A stretch of DNA of 64,000 nt from contig CAZSAK010000002.1 in the NCBI GenBank assembly GCA_964605155.1, positions 1-64,000 of the forward strand, given 5' to 3'. Shown here in pieces: positions 61,860-64,000 of the stretch. Under the pieces are notes generated by a model. The model saw nothing but the letters and a program-made list of their open reading frames with translations. It was not told where the DNA came from and made no database searches. The DNA comes from CAZSAK01 sp964605155 (lineage in GTDB: Bacteria > Pseudomonadota > Gammaproteobacteria > SZUA-140). Made by a program: the position numbers and the translations under genes. Every line of letters begins with the position of its first letter. Positions within the stretch are counted from its first letter, which is position 1.

Positions 61860-62258
61860 ATGTCCAAAATGGCTGCCTGGAGTGCCAGTTGGGCGCCACA
61901 CCTGCTGAGCGTACTCCGTATCATTACCGCTTTCTGCTTTATGCAACACGGCAGTATGAAACTGCTGGGATTTCCCAAACCGATGGATGTTTCGCTGTTC
62001 TCTCTGATGGGCCTGGCGGGCACGCTCGAACTGGTCGGAGGTTTTCTGATCCTCATCGGTCTGTTCACCCGGCCGGTCGCATTCATCCTGTCAGGTGAGA
62101 TGGCGTTCGCCTATTTCATGGCCCATGCGCCTCAAGGTTTCTGGCCGGTGCTCAACCACGGCGAACCGGCTGTACTATACTGCTTTATATTTCTCTATCT
62201 CGCCGCTGCCGGTGGGGGTATCTGGGCCGTGGACCGCCTGTTAGGCCAACGTCAATAA
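61860..62258 (+). CDS. DoxX family membrane protein
   Basis: A 132-residue protein with four helices and DoxX signatures: SVLRIITAFCFMQHGSMKLLG, MGLAGTLELVGGFLILIG, FAYFMAHAPQGFWPVLNHGE. DoxX relatives include DoxD, a subunit of thiosulfate:quinone oxidoreductase, but this family is broad and has no proven activity here. Confidence 0.9.
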   Translation: MSKMAAWSASWAPHLLSVLRIITAFCFMQHGSMKLLGFPKPMDVSLFSLMGLAGTLELVGGFLILIGLFTRPVAFILSGEMAFAYFMAHAPQGFWPVLNHGEPAVLYCFIFLYLAAAGGGIWAVDRLLGQRQ

Positions 62259-62388
62259 GCTTATTTAAACATCCGGAATCGAGTGCTGATCATCGATTTG
62301 TATATATAGAATCATCAGCGGGTGCCGAAGACAATGTTTGCCTTAACAATGTAAATTCGAACCTGTCCGCAACGATGGAGAATTCCCA

Positions 62389-62841
62389 ATGGACGCAGAG
62401 ATTAAAAAGAAGATTCTGACGCTGCTGGACCAGCACCGAATCATGACGATCGCCACGCTGAGACCGGATGGCTGGCCACAGGCGACCACCGTAGGTTACG
62501 TGAATGAGGAGCTCGATCTCTATTTCCTCTGCGGTCTGGACAGTCAGAAGGCGGCGAACATCGCACACGATGACCGGGTATCGTTGACCATCGATCACGA
62601 TACACCGGATATGATGGCGATTACCGGATTGTCGATGGCGGCTTATGCCAAACCCGTCGAAGACCGCGCCCAGGCGGAAAAAGTGTTGTGTATGTTGCCG
62701 CAAAAGTATCCCGAACCACAAACCGTTCCGATAGAGATGCCAACACCTGATGACATCCGCATATTCCATGTAATTCCCAAAGTCATCTCTGTGCTCGACT
62801 ACTCCAAAGGTTTCGGTCACACCGACCTTGTCAACTGCTGA
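62389..62841 (+). CDS. Pyridoxamine 5'-phosphate oxidase-fold protein
   Basis: A 150-residue split-barrel protein. MTIATLRPDGWPQATTVGYV is the flavin-binding entry of the PPOX family, followed by LDLYFLCGLDSQKAANI. Flavin-dependent oxidase or reductase activity is possible, but many members are of unknown role. Confidence 0.9.
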   Translation: MDAEIKKKILTLLDQHRIMTIATLRPDGWPQATTVGYVNEELDLYFLCGLDSQKAANIAHDDRVSLTIDHDTPDMMAITGLSMAAYAKPVEDRAQAEKVLCMLPQKYPEPQTVPIEMPTPDDIRIFHVIPKVISVLDYSKGFGHTDLVNC

Positions 62842-62880
62842 TTGAGTGATCCCGGTGTCTGTCTTTTATATATAGACTGA

Positions 62881-63294
62881 ATGAATCCGGTCATCCAGGA
62901 GGAACCTACCGGCTGCGGCATCGCGAGTGTTGCGGCACTCGCCGGGGTCAGTTACAAGAGAGCGAGGGCCGAGGCGAACCGGCTCGGTATCCATGCCGAT
63001 GATCCAAGACTGTGGTCCGACACCGCATGCGTCCGGAAATTGCTGGCAGCATTCGGTATTACGCCATCAAACAAGGAATGCAGGTTTGTTTCGTGGAACA
63101 AACTGCCTGACCTGGCGCTGCTGGCTACAAAATGGCATCTTGAACAAGGCACGCCCTTCTGGCACTGGGTCGTGTTCGTGCGCGAAAATAACGAGGAATT
63201 TATCCTGGATCCGAAGAAGGCTCTTAAGAGTAACAAACGAACTGACTTCGGACGCATAAAACCGAAATGGTTTATCACTATATTCACCCGGTAA
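62881..63294 (+). CDS. C39-type cysteine peptidase-like protein
   Basis: A 137-residue protein with QEEPTGCGIASVAALAG, the catalytic Cys motif of C39-like peptidases, and HWVVFVRENNEEFILDPKKA, which has the expected His and Asp. Short single-domain form without transporter. No signal peptide. Function unknown; possibly a cytosolic peptide or ubiquitin-like-tag protease. Confidence 0.72.
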   Translation: MNPVIQEEPTGCGIASVAALAGVSYKRARAEANRLGIHADDPRLWSDTACVRKLLAAFGITPSNKECRFVSWNKLPDLALLATKWHLEQGTPFWHWVVFVRENNEEFILDPKKALKSNKRTDFGRIKPKWFITIFTR

Positions 63295-63357
63295 CCGGAA
63301 AAAACTATTGATATTATTGTGTGCTGATTCCGTTTATGTGCTACCGTCATTATTGTC

Positions 63358-64000
63358 ATGGAAACGCTCGTTACGACCGAATGGCTCAGCCAACACCTCG
63401 ACGACCCTGACCTTATTGTGCTCGACTGTACAGTCGTTACGCAACATGACGAAGGCGGCGGCTTTCATAATATCAGTGGGCGTGCCAACTTTGAGGCCGG
63501 CCATATCCCGTCGGCGGGGTTTGCCGACCTCAAGGGCGATCTCTGTGACAGTAACAATCCGATTGAATTTGCCGTACCCACACCCGAACAGTTCTGCGCC
63601 GCGATGGGCGCACTGGGTGTCGACGACGATACGCGGGTAGTCTTGTATGATGCGGACATGTCTGCCTGGGCCGCCCGGGTATGGTGGATGTTACGCTGGG
63701 TCGGATTCGAACGTGCGGCCTTGCTCGACGGTGGATTGAAGGACTGGGTGGATGAAGGACGGCCGCTGTCGACCGAGCCATTCAACCGGTCTGCCAGAAC
63801 GCTCACCCCTGCTCCGAGACCTGAGCTTGTCGCCGACAGGGACGAGGTATGCGCCGCCATCGACGACAACAATGTCCACCTCATCGATGCATTACCGGAA
63901 TACCTCTATCGGGGCGAGCAAACTGTATACGGTCGTCCAGGGCATATCCCTGGAGCAATCAACATTCCCATCTTAAGCCTGTTTGACGAGACGGGTCATT
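63358..64000 (+). CDS. Sulfurtransferase with two rhodanese domains (partial)
   Basis: Runs off the right edge; 214 codons are present. The first rhodanese domain starts METLVTTEWLSQHLDDPDLI and has LIVLDCTVV, then RVVLYDADMSAWAARVWWML and GFERAALLDGG-LKDWV; the second begins RDEVCAAIDDNNVHLIDALP with GRPGHIPGAINIP. The active-site Cys of the second domain lies beyond the edge. Thiosulfate or 3-mercaptopyruvate sulfurtransferase of the SseA type is likely. Frame not closed in the window. Confidence 0.9.
   Translation, partial: METLVTTEWLSQHLDDPDLIVLDCTVVTQHDEGGGFHNISGRANFEAGHIPSAGFADLKGDLCDSNNPIEFAVPTPEQFCAAMGALGVDDDTRVVLYDADMSAWAARVWWMLRWVGFERAALLDGGLKDWVDEGRPLSTEPFNRSARTLTPAPRPELVADRDEVCAAIDDNNVHLIDALPEYLYRGEQTVYGRPGHIPGAINIPILSLFDETGH

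Noticed and set aside
63680..63720. tRNA-like T-arm sequence (GGTCGGATTCGAACG)
   Set aside because: It lies inside the sulfurtransferase coding sequence and has no flanking cloverleaf.

Overview
The window looks like the chromosome of a chemolithotrophic, probably sulfur-oxidising gammaproteobacterium. GC is close to 50% by eye. Pointers are a single-chain ATP sulfurylase cut by the left edge, a rhodanese-type sulfurtransferase cut by the right edge, a TauE/SafE anion exporter, a persulfide-sensor-like ArsR regulator, many c-type cytochromes, and a copper nitrite reductase cluster with NsrR. Housekeeping genes (CCA-adding enzyme, DUF3579, YdcH, MurU, glutamate-cysteine ligase) fit Gammaproteobacteria. 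No rRNA, tRNA, CRISPR array, transposase or integrase was seen.

Layout. 1-11.6 kb: sat, a VOC-family gene with an in-frame amber codon, a PPP phosphatase, a MAPEG remnant, a histidine-tailed exported protein, DUF6064, DinB, a di-heme oxidoreductase with a probable frameshift, a lipoprotein cytochrome c, and a leftward operon of truncated haemoglobin, ferredoxin reductase and HPP membrane protein preceded by an NsrR-like box; then DUF3465 and a TorF-type porin facing each other across a strong hairpin. 11.8-17.6 kb: arylamine N-acetyltransferase, amylosucrase, small exported proteins and two methyltransferases. 17.6-28.1 kb: the most striking locus, two divergent operons. The leftward one encodes a membrane-anchored 4Fe-4S/FAD pyridine-nucleotide oxidoreductase and a Sel1/ankyrin protein. 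The rightward one encodes a cytochrome-b-like membrane protein, a 21-haem and a 20-haem cytochrome c, a small periplasmic protein and a SPOR-TPR-beta-barrel outer-membrane protein. A perfect 24-bp palindrome lies between them. Together they could carry electrons between the NAD(P)H pool and the outer membrane or outside.

28.2-40 kb: a beta-CASP nuclease-like protein, a small cupin/DUF488/DUF3565-DUF1971 operon, then a Nitrosomonas-type nirK cluster (two-domain multicopper oxidase, di-haem and mono-haem cytochromes, NirK) divergent from nsrR with an NsrR-like box between; then DUF2892, an RND pump with adaptor, and a SqrR/BigR-like ArsR regulator with its own AT-rich operator. 40-51.3 kb: mostly core genes (GNAT, DsbA-like, TauE/SafE, SSADH, NDUFA9-like, cca, DUF3579, YdcH, M14 peptidase, GCS2, MurU).

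51.3-58.2 kb holds accessory DNA: a lone integron gene cassette with a clear attC site and no integrase in view, a second short cassette-like ORF, and a roughly 120-bp repeat present three times, mixed with a GNAT, MaoC, a methyltransferase, a PacL-like P-type ATPase and a small PH-like protein. 58.2-64 kb: L-serine dehydratase, an SLC13 transporter, a membrane methyltransferase, DoxX, a PPOX-fold protein, a C39-like peptidase and the partial sulfurtransferase.

Three regulatory themes link the genes: nitric oxide (NsrR and two matching boxes 24 kb apart), reactive sulfur (ArsR with two spaced cysteines), and an unknown regulator acting at the palindrome of the multihaem locus.
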